Positions 46,350-58,072 of a stretch of DNA of 64,000 nucleotides are shown here, one piece after another. Source of the DNA: Dicyema japonicum (lineage: Eukaryota > Dicyemida > Rhombozoa > Dicyemidae); the NCBI GenBank assembly GCA_011109175.1, contig RDEW01000050.1, forward strand, positions 150,694 through 214,693, given 5' to 3'. A program made the translations under genes and the position numbers. Under the pieces are notes generated by a model, which was not told the origin of the DNA, did no database searches, and saw nothing but the letters and a program-made list of their open reading frames with translations. Position 1 is the first letter of the stretch. Each line of letters starts with the position of its first letter.

Positions 46350-47290
46350 ATTTATTTTAATATAAAATTGAAAAATGATTATCACGAACAGTGGGAATTT
46401 ATTTTATTTAAATTAAATATAATTTTAAATTGAATAAAAGTTTTTAATATTTTATAAATTCAATAATAGTAAGTGATCTGTACTTTCTGTTGTGTTTTGT
46501 GAGAGAAATCGAGAATTATGAACATATTTTTTCTGTTTTGTCTTTTATTCTCTTTAAAATCTCGTTTGTTGGTATCTAAGAGTATTTTAAATGAAACAAT
46601 ATACAAAGGGATGGAGTTTCTCATAGAATACTCATTATACAACGTCGCCAACGAGTAATTTTGTTGCAAAAATCTAGATCTCTATTTGACGTCGAATTTC
46701 GTGATCCGTCGTTGGATGACCCAGAATTTTCAGTCGTCGATGGAACGATTTCTCAAAAGTGGAGTATCCTCGAGCCGTTTCATATATATAACTAAAGCTG
46801 TAGGAACTCCACAACATCCAAAGTCGTCAAAGTATCCGTGATTTCTTCAGGACTTCACAGTTTTAATCCAGCGGTGGTCTCTTACCGAATTGGGGACGAG
46901 GATCTCTCAGTATATCTGATTTTGATGAGTAGACTCACTATTCGTCGATTTCTGATGAATTCTATGTACTGTCTGTGCCTGATTATCAGAAATATGTAAT
47001 GACCCACGTGGTTTGTATTGTTATGTTTATTTTAGACTGAGTGGACTTTATATGGAGTTCTTGTAGTTATTACTACTGGAATTCCCTTAATGGTGTGGAA
47101 AAAGTCTGTCTTCCTTTACTAATTTGACTGATTTAGATTTTTGATTTAGTCTTGTCCTCCGTTATTACTTATGTTTTAAGTTGATCTCTGGTATCTTCTA
47201 AGATTACATTTTGAAGTATTTTAAGATTACCCCATGTCGCCTGATAGGGACAAAAACAAGATGCCGACACCCATGTAGATCCTAATCCGA
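46350..47290. other. No recognised gene
   Basis: Mostly AT-rich. A short open + strand segment at about 46665-46800 (KSRSLFDVEFRDPSLDDPEF) ends at a stop and has no assigned family. Confidence 0.3.
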
Positions 47291-47299
47291 ATGAATAAC

Positions 47300-47445
47300 G
47301 GAGGAGGCCTAATATAACGTGATCAGGAGAAAACCCGACCCCAACAGCTTATGTAGGATCGAGGGAGGAGCTGAGAGCCTAGATTAAATTTGTCGGGATC
47401 ACTTGGTTTGTTTTTTCGGTTTAACGGTGTTCTTTGAATAAAGAT
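47300..47445 (+). mobile_element. Jockey-B 3' tail only
   Basis: gggatcacttggtttgtttt and the following tctttgaataaagattt correspond to the jockey-B family tail seen at 57265 and 51470. Coding sequence before it is minimal. Confidence 0.55.
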
Positions 47446-47969
47446 TTGGATGGAAGAAATTCGAACTCAGCATCCAACATTTCCTTTGTTCAGAACTTTG
47501 GATTTCTGATGTCTTCTGAGTCCATAGACTTGTCCATTCTTACGAGAAGACAAGAACTTTCATCTATAATGAAGAATAGAAATTTCGTAAAATAGAGACA
47601 CGTCACCACCGCCATCACTTGGATAACTGGTTTTGTTTTTAATAATAAATTTTAATAGTTTTATTATGTATAACTGGCATCGATTAAGTTTCCCCAAGTA
47701 TCCCTATGTTTTGTAAAATGTTTAGGATAAGCTATCGAATGAGAGATTCTTGACATTGTAACCTTAGCTCAGTTTAAATTTATTTGATCATGAGTAACGT
47801 GATTAATATATTTAGTAACATTGATTTAATGGGCTTATAATGAACATGATGCTGTTACTTTTAATTTGGACAAAATAGTGTCCAAACTCGTAAAGTCTAT
47901 AATTAACATTATTGGTTTCAAATCATTTTAATAAAACATAATAAAATAAACAAAAAAATCATACAGCGA

Positions 47970-48760
47970 CCTCCCTGACACCGTGACTATTACCTCTCAG
48001 AATGGCGAACAAGATTCCCTCAAATAGCCAGCAGCGCTCACGGAGACCTACTCTTCGTACAGAACTCCGATTTCCTAATTGACTCCTGCGACAACTAGTA
48101 AGTTTAAAACTCCAAATCTGATTCCACTGTCCGCTTCCTTTTTACTAGTAGCTGGTTTCCAACAAATTGGTGAGGCTGGGGTAATATGCCAGAGCAGTAC
48201 CAGAATAGTTCCTGATCCCCCTTCCATGTGGTCCAATAAAACGTTCGTGTCCTTGATGTACCCCAGCTTTAGCATTCCAATCACCAGCGATAAAGAGGAA
48301 CGATGAAAACTTCAGAGAAGATACGACCTCGACAAGTTCTTCGTAAAAACGTCCAATTCCTCTGGGTTTTTGGCAACACAGCCACTGTGTGGAGCGTACA
48401 CGTTCACAATGGAAATTAGTTGCCTGGACTTCCCTTTGGGTCCAATAAGAAATTGAATAACACATATCCTGTCATCAATTTTCCAATATCGATGTAATCT
48501 GGGGAGCAAATTCTTATGAACAGCGAAACCCTGTCCATAGTGTTTACAGTATGATGGAAGGAGGATTAGTCTGTAGTCTCCAAGGTTTTCATCGAGTACT
48601 TTTCTGAGCTTCGTCTCTTGGAGACAGCAAACAGAGCATCCATATTTTGCAAGGTCCAGACATAGTTGGTGCCTCTTCGACCAGTCATTAAGGCCCCTGG
48701 CATTGAAGGCAAGGGTAGAAAACCAGAAAGGATTATTCAAATACGTATTAGACATATGTG
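47970..48760 (-). mobile_element. RTE-like endonuclease fragment
   Basis: Read on the - strand from 48755: LAFNARGLNDWSKRHQLCLD, VCCLQETKL (Glu of the APE site), YGQGFAVHKNLLPRLHRYW, IVNVYAPHSG. After one frame break come LFIAGDWNAKAGVHQG (Asp/Asn site), IGPHGRGIRNYSG and then stops. This is the N-terminal APE endonuclease of an RTE-like element; its RT half is absent. Confidence 0.85.
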
Positions 48761-48939
48761 CTATAGAGGGACGTCACCACCTCAACCAAAAAATGCACTA
48801 GCCATCCAGAAAATTCAGCAATATTTACTTTTGTGTCAAAATATAGTTATATCCTTTTTAATTTTTAATATAAATTTAATTATTATATAAAATTTAAATA
48901 AAATAACAAAAGCCGCTCTTAATTTTTATTGTTTTAGTG

Positions 48940-50217
48940 ATGCCTTCCTGCTGCAAGACAATAAGTATCATACCTAAGTTATTAATCCGTATGATTAAAT
49001 ATACATTTATACATAGAATTACAAAACTCCATCATCTTCCTTAAAGGAGAGCTTGAAAAGTCACAAACTGAGAAGACTCATGCAGAAGCTCTTCTTGAAC
49101 ATTGCCAGTTAGTCTAAATCTCTATAAATTAGGAAGCAATTGCGTGTGGAAATTTCCCGGTCGAATACCTATGCTGAGGAAATTAGCAGAATGGTCTTTA
49201 ATGCATAGTTACTCGTAGAAGTCTAAAGTTGACTCTAAATTGGAGACTCCGAATGACGTGACATTTGACATCTCCTTCGATAACGACCAATCAGATAATT
49301 CTACTCCCAAGAGACAATGTGTCGTATTTGATTTACCTCAGCAAGAGGTCTTATCAGTAAAGGAACCAGACCTCTCCGTGACTCCAAGTCTACTGAATTC
49401 TTACCTGTAGAACCAAAAAAGGACAAAATTTCTAATATTTTGAACTCTGCCAAGAAAATGATGCGGAAGGGAGCCGCTCTACCAAACACAATATCGGTAA
49501 TGTCGTAAAAGTAGTTCAGATGGAGTCCTTGAACATGAAGGTGAATGGACCGCCTTATGTGCCCCCTGCCATCGTAGCCTGCATGGCTGAGATCGAGTCA
49601 CGTGGGAAGATGAGCAGTAGATTACACATGAATGTCGGGTAATTTGTTAAAATGACACAAAGATCTACGAAGGAGGTGATGAAGCTACAGAAGAAACTTC
49701 ACAAAGTCGACGACATGAACTCTTTGGTTGATTGGTTTTTTATTGCAGCTGGCTGGTAAGTCCTTGGACGTTATCTCCACGTGTATGAAGCAGCTGATCA
49801 GTTACGTGTCAGAACCACTCGTCACGGATTTCTTCAGAATAAAATTTCTCGATTTATTGAGTAAGTGGATGACCTCAGTCTAGAACTTGGCAAGGGGGAC
49901 GTCTCAAAGAAGCTAGAGGATATTTGTCGCTCCCTGTCAGAAGTGAATCGTGATACCCTGGCTTTCCTGATAATCCACCTGACCAGGTTTCTTATGTTCT
50001 TTACGGTAGAGTGGCCGAGTTTGAAGACTGCAAGACGTCAGGAGATGATCTGTGCTCTGTGTTTGCCCCGATTGTGATGGAATCTTCGATTAAAACTGAC
50101 TCGATAACCTTGCATCACAAGAGGTACAAGGACATACAGGTGATGAAGCTCCTGATGGGACAGTCTTACGGGTTTTGGTGCTCTGTTATGAAAACTGGTT
50201 CTGATGGTTCAAGTTAG
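48940..50217 (+). CDS. CYK-4/RACGAP1-like protein, ten exons, no C1 domain
   Basis: Homologue of the centralspindlin subunit that works with kinesin-6 in cytokinesis. ATG 48940, stop TAG 50215-50217. Introns: 48989-49016, 49108-49132, 49194-49221, 49388-49410, 49497-49519, 49639-49662, 49727-49748, 49861-49883 and 49987-50009 (22-28 nt). The spliced length is 1059 nt, exactly 353 codons. N-terminal coiled coil (FLKGELEKSQTEKTHAEALL), then an acidic and basic linker (TFDISFDNDQSDNSTPKR). RhoGAP domain: VPPAIVACMAEIESRG, VDDMNSLLAGKSLDVISTC, YVSEPLVTDFF, SEVNRDTLAFLIIHLTRVAE, DDLCSVFAPIV. Family members are usually over 600 aa with a C1 zinc finger before the GAP; here the linker runs straight into the GAP. 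In the arginine-finger loop, LYRISG is replaced by LHMNVG, so the catalytic Arg is missing. Confidence 0.85.
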
Positions 50218-50539
50218 TGTTTTTGTTATTCTAAAGTGGGTAGATGTGGGATTCTTGGAAGATATCTTTCTAGACACGTGTAATAATTTATTATTAGTCA
50301 ATACAAATTCTTAATTTATACTATTCCTGCATTTTCGATAAGATTGGCTTTATTTTCTGATTTGAAAAACGTTGAAGCCAATTCTTTCGTTCTGTTGAAG
50401 ATGATATTATCTTATCCAGTGTGCATTTGTAACAATACTTAAGCTGCCATGAACATTTCCCTTCTTACCTTGAATTATTAAGACCACCTAAAATTAATAA
50501 CTAACAATCTGTTCCTACTACATTGAATCATTTGGTGGA

Positions 50540-50830
50540 GATGTTTCCGCAACATTATATGGATTTGTCGGGTGGTGCAGTGTAACGACATGATAGCCCC
50601 TAGTTCGAATCTCGATGCTGTACATTCAAGTGAAGGTTCCACGCATGTAGGATTCTTTGGCTTGACGAGTGACGCCGTCATCAGTGAAAATATCACTGGG
50701 GTACCAGATCGTCTATATAGGACATACACCCAACAAAATAGGTTAAGATCATTCCTCATCGATTAGATATGATAACTGTTCTTTGCTTAAAATACGGTGT
50801 GAGTTCTCTCTGAGGGGATAATCAATTATC
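50540..50830 (+). repeat. tRNA-related SINE
   Basis: The head gtcgggtggtgcagtgtaac resembles an A box and agttcgaatctcgatgctgt carries a GTTCGAATC B box about 30 bases later. The body from 50658 matches the copy at 14612-14780. The 3' boundary is unclear, near 50830. This spacing of polymerase III boxes followed by an unrelated repeated body is typical of tRNA-derived SINEs. Confidence 0.65.
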
Positions 50831-51164
50831 CTCATCTCAGACGATCGAGGAGCTGGACGGAATTTGAACTATAAACCTTGTGTATCCAACCCTTGTTTAG
50901 CTCTGAAACATCGTGAACATGAATCTGTCATATCGTCCATGCACATAAAAAGAGAAGGACGAAGGGTGTGAAAGTACAAACTTCCGTCTGATTTTTTATA
51001 TTTATTAATTCCGGATACACCAAGAAAGTTAACAATAATTAATAAATTAAGTGTATTTGTTCATACGGTCACACAACCAGAACCAAAGGAAAGAAGGAAC
51101 CATAATCACTAGGCTACAAAGTTAGCAGCCTTTTTATTTATTTAAATAAAAAAAGGGTCTCTAT

Positions 51165-51413
51165 TTACAGCCTTCTTTTTAATGTCCTTAAAAACCTTTT
51201 GATTCTACGGTCGCGTGGTGCCATGTGTTGCAATGTGGTTAATTGATTGAAGATTTCTTTCTTCTCTGGTGGCGTCATTGAATCCATCTTACTCAGGAGA
51301 CGCCCAATGCCCGCCAGGTATTCAAAAATCCATCTATTCATTCCACAATTTCGTTCCCTGGCGACGACTTCTAAAATCGACCTCACCTCCCCGGACAACG
51401 TTTTTTGGATCAC
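51165..51413 (-). CDS. Basic helical open frame, unassigned (possible retroelement ORF1 piece)
   Basis: 82 codons on the - strand: SGEVRSILEVVARERNCGM, then EYLAGIGRLLSKMDSMTPPE and a basic end FLRTLKRRL. A jockey-B-like tail (gttagttaggttttaacctt) lies at 51461-51490 on the + strand. It may be part of a mobile element; no family motif supports either view. Confidence 0.25.
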   Translation of the reverse strand: MIQKTLSGEVRSILEVVARERNCGMNRWIFEYLAGIGRLLSKMDSMTPPEKKEIFNQLTTLQHMAPRDRRIKRFLRTLKRRL

Positions 51414-51691
51414 TGTGTTTGGAGAAGGTTCTGTAATAACCCGCCAGGATCAAAAAATTAGTTAGTTAGGTTTTAACCTTGGTCTTTGAATAATTCAATT
51501 TTAATTCATTGGTTAGGTGTGACCATGGACGGTGAAACCGCAGTTTGATTGTTTCTAACGCCGCATGGGTTTACGTATATTGGTTTACTATAAAGCCTCT
51601 GTTCTGTGTAATGTATAAAACTAATGGATAGAATAATTGTTTTAATTAATGAATTGTCATTTTAAATTATAAATTGTTGCCAAAGTAATTA

Positions 51692-52485
51692 ATGATTGGA
51701 AAAAACAGATATAAAAGTGCATGGACTCCGTTAAATCATAAGGAGACAAATTCCCAGGTTAATGTAAACTAATTGTAGATTTTCGACGAGAGATTCAACT
51801 TAATATCAAAATGGGTTGACTTGAGTGGTATAAATTAGATCAAATCTTGGAGTGGCAATCAAAGGAAGAGGTTGATCGATCAAATTTTTGAGACTGGAAC
51901 TGAATCAGAACTGAATTACCTAAAGGACTGTGTCGACGAAAAAATAAAAATAATCCACGACGACTTCACCCATCACCTCCCCCGTTCAATCTGCCTTGAA
52001 ATATTTAAGCACGTTGATCCACGAAGTCTGTGTCGATGTGCCGAGGTTTGGTGGTCCTTAAATTACCAGGTTTCTTGGTATTGGAATTATTTATCTTCAT
52101 TGGATGATGTCTGGAGGCCGAAATGTCTCGCTTTGAACTGGCAACTTCAATTCATGCCGACAAAATTTGAAACTAATTTATGGAAGAATTTATACAAGGA
52201 CAACATCTTGGCACTGAGGAACATGCATAACAAAGTCTCACGTTTGCATATCCTTAGTACATACAAGAGACCACAATTCGTAGAGAAATAAATGAAGATA
52301 GTATTTCCGTTAAGGAAGAAAAGAATTTGAAGGAAGTTAAGAGAATCCATTGGAGTCCGAACGCACCATGGAAAGTAACAGACAAGCATCCCGTAGAAAC
52401 ACGGAGGTTTAACTATTTTGATAACGACGAGTCCAAAATATCAAAGAAAACCAAAAATAGCTTTAAAATTGTTGATTCAAGATAG
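51692..52485 (+). CDS. FBXO16-like F-box protein, five exons
   Basis: Substrate adaptor for an SCF (Skp1-Cullin-F-box) ubiquitin ligase. ATG 51692, stop TAG 52483-52485. Introns: 51758-51778 (21 nt), 51815-51838 (24), 52046-52069 (24, in frame if retained) and 52235-52257 (23). The spliced length is 702 nt, exactly 234 codons. Sequence order: YKSAWTPLNHKETNSQ, IFDERFNLISKW, QRKRLIDQIFETGTESELN. F-box: DDFTHHLPRSICLEIFKHVD, PRSLCRCAEVSWYWNYLSS, DDVWRPKCLALNW. C-terminus: HWSPNAPWKVTDKHPVETRR. SAWTPLNH at the N-terminus, HVDFT-like text before the F-box and APWK-RYNY-like text after it are the FBXO16 pattern. Splicing intron 3 restores CAEVSWYW, as in relatives. Confidence 0.85.
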
Positions 52486-52499
52486 TTGTTAATATTAAG

Positions 52500-53250
52500 A
52501 TTTTACTTGACATTATTATTTTGAAATGAAAAAACTTTATCTGAGATAAGTGGATTATTAAGTAGCTAATAGCGATATTATCGAATAAAGCTGTGACAGA
52601 TCATGGATAGTCAATTAGATCACAGGAAAACCTCGGACAAAGGAGAGGAGGTTACTGAGAAAGGTCAGGATCATCTAATGTCTAGTTCGTAATAAAGAGT
52701 TAAAGACCATTTAAAGTTGGATAACCTAATTATTTCCATTAAACACTCTCTTCCTTGGTGACCTTGGTGTTATTAAGTGAGCCATAATGAGTTTGTTCCC
52801 AAGCCATATTTTTTTATTATAGCAAAAATCTAAATAAAGGAAATAGTGCATTATTTATTAAAAACCAAAATGTAAACTAAAAAACTTTTAGGCAATATAC
52901 TGCTTAATAATAATTATCGATTGATCAATGTTTCTATTTAAATAAATATGCTTTACTTTAAGACGACCTGTGTGGACAAGGGATTATAATACTCCTCCAT
53001 CACTTCATCAATCTTACCTTTCCATTCCTCACAGCAATACCTCCTTAGTGATTTCAACAGCTTATTAGGATAACAACACTAACCTTGGCAGAATAATCTC
53101 GCCTGCCTAGAATACGATTAATAATGTTATCAATAGTGGTGCTCCTTACTGATGTTTCTTCCCTAAAGAGCTACTATATAAAAGAAGAGACTACCACGGT
53201 AAGGAATCGAATGGCTACAGCCTCCACGGGGCCCTCATATCCAATCATCA
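52500..53250. other. Intergenic sequence
   Basis: AT-rich, no recognised gene; it holds the 3' UTR of the F-box gene. Confidence 0.35.
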
Positions 53251-53289
53251 TTTCCACAATAATGCTATTCCAGCATGATTTTCTTAGTA

Positions 53290-56240
53290 AAACAGCTTAA
53301 CTAAATAGTCTTCAATACATTTAGTCGGGTCATTCTTATCACAGTGATCTAACAACTCCTCAATGCAGCTCACAGACATGCTCATAGTGAGGTACCCAAC
53401 TTCATCATTGCTGTCAACCTGCAATAATAAGGGATTTTACAATATTTAAACTTCCATGAAGCAGGAAAATCAGCTTTTGATGCTTTCTGAGGACTCCCAG
53501 TCGCTGTCAATGGGCTCCCACGCGTAGATTTGAGTGATTAGTGCCATTGAGGACAATTTTAGCCCAAGGAAGGGAGACCTAAGTCCATCTATGAGTTCCC
53601 TCACATTCGTCCTGTCAATAATGATATTCTAAATGACTTGATCACAAACCCTAAAGTCCTCCTCCTGAGTGAGTGAAAACAGAACATTAATTGAGGATTT
53701 AACTGAATTACTGTTTGTGGCTGAATAAATACTACAAAAAGCGTTAATGCAGGAGGAAATCACGCATTTTACGACTGAAATAAGCCAAAAGTAACCAAAA
53801 TCACGCTGTCTTGTCCTTACTGTTACACAAATTAACAAATTAAGCAACGACAGGATGACCATGTGATCAGAAAGTTGAGATTTATTCACGAGTTTGCATA
53901 CTAATTACATCACAAAGTATTACTGTTATAAACTAGGCTTATATTGTCATCAATGTGTTGTGAAGGATCGATTCTGATTAAAAGATCTATAGCAAGCGAG
54001 GAGACTTCACCAAATATGGCTTAAATCATTGTTTTTGATGATTTTATTCAAAACATTGATGACTGTGTGCGTCAAAGTGAGCAAGTGGGCGTCAAATTTC
54101 GTCACAGTGAGTGACTTTCTTACAATACTTAGGCATTTTCTACATATTTCTTCGTTTTCCGTTAATATCTTTAATACTTACAATTATTACTATTAGAAAG
54201 TTCAAAAGCTCCACATTCATTGTAAATAGGTACTTTTCGACTTCTTCTACGTCATCTCCAAGACACTGCAACCACTCAACCAACTATAATTATTATTCAA
54301 GCGTATACAGCACGTTGACAAACAAAGTAGTGCTTATGGTCTTCAGAATAAGCCAAAAACATTAATTTTACAAAATTATATGAGGGGAGGATGTCGAACT
54401 GTTTCATTTTTATGAAATCCGCCAACCCACATGCAATCATTACCATCGAACTGTCGATCACATTATAGCACACACTCGCCACTATTCTGTTTAGATCACC
54501 CACAGTCTCCACAAAGTGAGGACACTCTGTTATAATATTCAAATATAACAGCAAAACGTCTCCCAAAGAAACAATCCTACAATATCCACTAATGTTACTC
54601 ATATTTGAAGGAATATGCGGTAAAAATGACGAAATTGGCAAAATAAAACGAATCTTTGTCTGCCACCAGCATTTCCAGTAAGGACCTGGATGATGACTGA
54701 GTGATAAATATATCAGCCAATCGTTGAGTGTCCTCGACCGAACTGCCAACAAATTCTAAGAAAATGTTTAAATTTGTTAGGCAAAGTTCGTCATTTATTT
54801 TCCTAAAATGAGTTCTCTAAGCAACCCAAAAAGCTGTTGAATAGTAATCATGTATTCAAGAACTCCGTTTATTACAAGAAGTTGCTTTAATTGAGGACCA
54901 AACGAAGTCAGACCACAGATAAACAAATCTAAAAGACACAAATGAGTCTGTCCGTTTATTGATGATACACATTTCTATGATTACCGTATATTCCGTACTT
55001 TAATTACGGAAAACCAGTTTTTCACCAAAATATCGTAAAGCTGTGCATGGAAGCTAATATTTTCTGTAGTTTTAGTGTCTCTTTGTATGATTCTTATGTT
55101 CATTAATAAACTACCTTATTTCCTCAGTCCACATATTAATAATACTCCCAATTATTATATATTCATCAAAATGCAGTACAGAGTCGACCACGTGGGTCAA
55201 AAAGGTTGACCTAACAGTCTGGTCAATCACACATCTGTTGGACTCGTTCTCGTTTCTGTTGAGAAAGATTGATTACCTTAGCAATAAAGAGTAGCATTTA
55301 ATAGCCATATTTCGGGCTGTTTCCATGTTTAGTGACAGTTTTAGGAGGCCAACTGTAGTATTGATGGCAAAAAGTGAACCAAACAAGGCTACGTTGTCAT
55401 TATTTCTTGTTTAATTAAGGAATACTGACCTTATCAATAATTTGCTGATAATACTGATGGACAAAAGAATCAAACTCTCTCGGCAGATTTTGCAGGCAAA
55501 TTCGAGGCAATTTATCAACATTTCCAGTCCTGGTGAGCAAATAACAGAAACCTTGACTTTGTCTGCAAATAAAATCATCGGTATCCAACAGTGAAAACAA
55601 AATATTCAAGGACAGACTAAAATTAGTAAAATTCTACTCCAATATTTCAGGATTCTTAATCACCAGAGTCTCGAACACAAAATCTCCAAAAAATAATCCA
55701 TAAAACCAGTAAGTAAAGAGTCCACCATTTGTACGGCAAGAATGTGACCCACAGTTTGGTTAGAAATTATCAAATAGACAAATTTGAGCGTGTTTTTGAC
55801 GACTTCTTCGTTTTTATGGACTAAGTTTGATTTGAGTTTGTTTTCTATAGTAAATATGAATGAATCGTCCACACAGTACGGACTAACCCGTACAATTTCA
55901 GAGATGATTTCTGCGAGTTATCAATCAAATCAGTACTCAGTGATATGAAAGACTGATCAATTTGACAGTCGTTAAGCTTATCAAAAGAAACGGAAATGAG
56001 CATTTTGTAAAATTCTAATGGGTACTTTTTTCATTTCCTCCTCTGCGTTGGTTAGAGAAGACGTAGGACGTTTAGGATATTCATACAGAGAGAGTTGTCG
56101 GCTAACAGGTAGGAAATCCTGTTCAATAATAACCCTTCCTCTGTTTAATAATGAGTACTGCTCTGAGAGACTATCATGTTGAAGATTGGGACCGATTCTT
56201 GGACAGAGGCCAATATTTTGAGTCCAACCGGACAAGACTG
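53290..56240 (-). CDS. Large multi-exon helical protein, unrecognised
   Basis: A run of same-strand open segments with small gaps: 56235-55981 (MSGWTQNIGLCPRIGPNLQ, then EYPKRPTSSLTNAEEEMKK), about 55975-55880 (KLNDCQIDQSFISLSTDLID), 55872-55660, 55609-55415 (RICLQNLPREFDSFVHQYY), about 55400-55280 (ALFGSLFAINTTVGLLKLSL), 54752-54297, 53889-53629 and 53560-53300 (LSSMALITQIYAWEPIDSDW; the last exon ends in a DYLVKLFY stop). All are Leu-rich and helical without retroelement motifs, so I read them as one, or at most two, host genes cut by roughly 22-30-nt introns. HEAT-type repeats such as those of importins/exportins are a guess only. Exon borders are not fixed. Confidence 0.5.
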
Positions 56241-56769
56241 TTCCCCCTCAAGCTAAATTCACAGAACAGTTAGAACCAGACTAGAAATATAATCGACGAC
56301 AAATTGGAATATGTTGTAATCTGTGTTTTTAGCAAGAATTGCCACAAGTACTAAGAATGTTAGATTATGATACTTTTAAGAGAGAACTGAGATAGTGAGT
56401 CATTTGTGATTCCAATGTTTTCTAGTTTATAGTCATTATTTCAACTAAGCAAGATTTTGCGGAATGTATTGGGATATTATTGTGTTTTGAATGTTATTTG
56501 AGTAGAAATTTGTATTTGTTATAATTTTGAATATATGCTGAAGTGACTCTACTTTCCTAATTTGTGATATTTTTGAATTTTCGATATCACAAATATAACA
56601 GGCAAAACACTTCCCTTGATGGAAAAAATTTGGAGGATGCAAATTGCAAACTATCATTTTGATTAATTTTCCCGCTCAAAATTAAATATTTTAAAAATAA
56701 TATCTGAATTTATTTAAAAATTATATAGATCTAAAAACTTAATATCTTAAAATATTGTCAAATATAATA

Positions 56770-57325
56770 ATATATATCCTTGGTGTAGTTTTCGACTCTC
56801 TGTTGACGTTCTCGAGTCACGTGGAGGAGGTGCTCGCCAAGGGTCTTCGGAAATGGAACATTCTGAATGCGATGATAAAGAAGAGCCCTTTCCCCCCGGC
56901 CGACTGCATCAGCAAGGTCTATTAACAAGTAATCATACCGACCATTGAATATGCCTGCTCCGCCTGGAGTTTGCGATTCCCCTTTCGAGAGTGGACCGTT
57001 TGAACTCCCTCAGGCGGAGAATTATGCACCGCACGGACATCCCCATTGGCGACCTCGTTTCTGATGAGACAACGTTGAAAAATGGCCAGGGTTTTCTACG
57101 TTTCTGCAAGGAACTGGGAAACCATGCAGAGGAATTTCGGTCGGTAATAAAAAAGTGCACACCGATCGAATTTTTTTGCAGAAGCAAGAGAAGACGCTTC
57201 CAGAGTGCGGTTGATCATCAGAAGACCAATTGAAGAGAGTCCGGATGTTGCTGGAAGCTGGGATCACCTAATTAGTTAGTTTTGACCTATCTTTCCTAGT
57301 GGTCTTGGGGTTAAATAAATAAAAT
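56770..57325 (+). mobile_element. Jockey-B C-terminal RT fragment
   Basis: LGVVFDSLLTFSSHVEEVLA, KGLRKWNILNAMIKKSPFPP, then VIIPTIEYACSAWSL and MLLEAGIT followed by the tail cacctaattagttagttttg. The copy begins in the thumb region and ends in aataaataaaataataa. Confidence 0.8.
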
Positions 57326-57344
57326 AATAATATATTTATCTATA

Positions 57345-58072
57345 ATAGCAACGAGCTGGAACTATGACAAATGCTTGACGAGCTCAACAAATGCTTGACA
57401 AGCTGGAACTATGGCTCTCGAAGCGGAGACTCGACGCATCAACAACAAAGTCTTCTGTCACGCTGTTTACCACTTACAAAAAACAGCTCTGTGTCGAACC
57501 AAAAATATTTATGAAGAACAAGGCTATTCCTATCAACAAAACACCGAAGATTCTGGGAGTCACCTTTGATCAGGGACTCAGCTTTATCCGACATGTCGAG
57601 AACAAAGTAACTTCTGCTTTGAAAAAATGAAAATTTTAAAAGTACTCTCAAAAACACTTAGAGACCAAACTGGTGGCCTTGCCACGATTTATGAACAACG
57701 TATGCAAGTCATTCGTGGGCAATGCAGATTTCACGATCCTCCTCATTGAAACTATCCACAATCGAGGAGATCGCAATAAGGATAATCGGACTAGAACACA
57801 AAATTGAAAATCTTTTAATCGAATAACAACGGAAACTCTTAAAGGAGGCTAGTTTACTGAGCTGCCCTCTATTCCATACACTATCGAAATATCTACAATC
57901 ATACAGAAAATTTTAAGCCGATGTCATGTCCAATGAGAAGAGCTGTTCAGGATTCTCGACCCCACCGAACTCGTCCTCTCCCTTGTCGGTCTGGGATCAC
58001 TTAGTTAGTTGAGAACTTTTTATTTCTTTCTCTTTAACCCAGTGATCCTGAGGGGTAATAATAATAGCAACG
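57345..58072 (+). mobile_element. Jockey-B-related RT C-terminal fragment
   Basis: 57391-57630 reads LDKLELWLSKRRLDASTTKS, KTPKILGVTFDQGLSFIRHV and ENKVTSALKK, the segment just after YADD. A degraded C-terminus and a tail (gggatcacttagttagttga) follow, ending near 58072 in a TAATAATAATA run. The same tail was inserted as the 53-bp microcopy at 25955-26007. Confidence 0.75.

Noticed and set aside
46460-46669. Minus-strand frame of 69 codons
   Set aside because: Low-complexity Asn/Lys/Tyr-rich translation of AT-rich DNA; no support.
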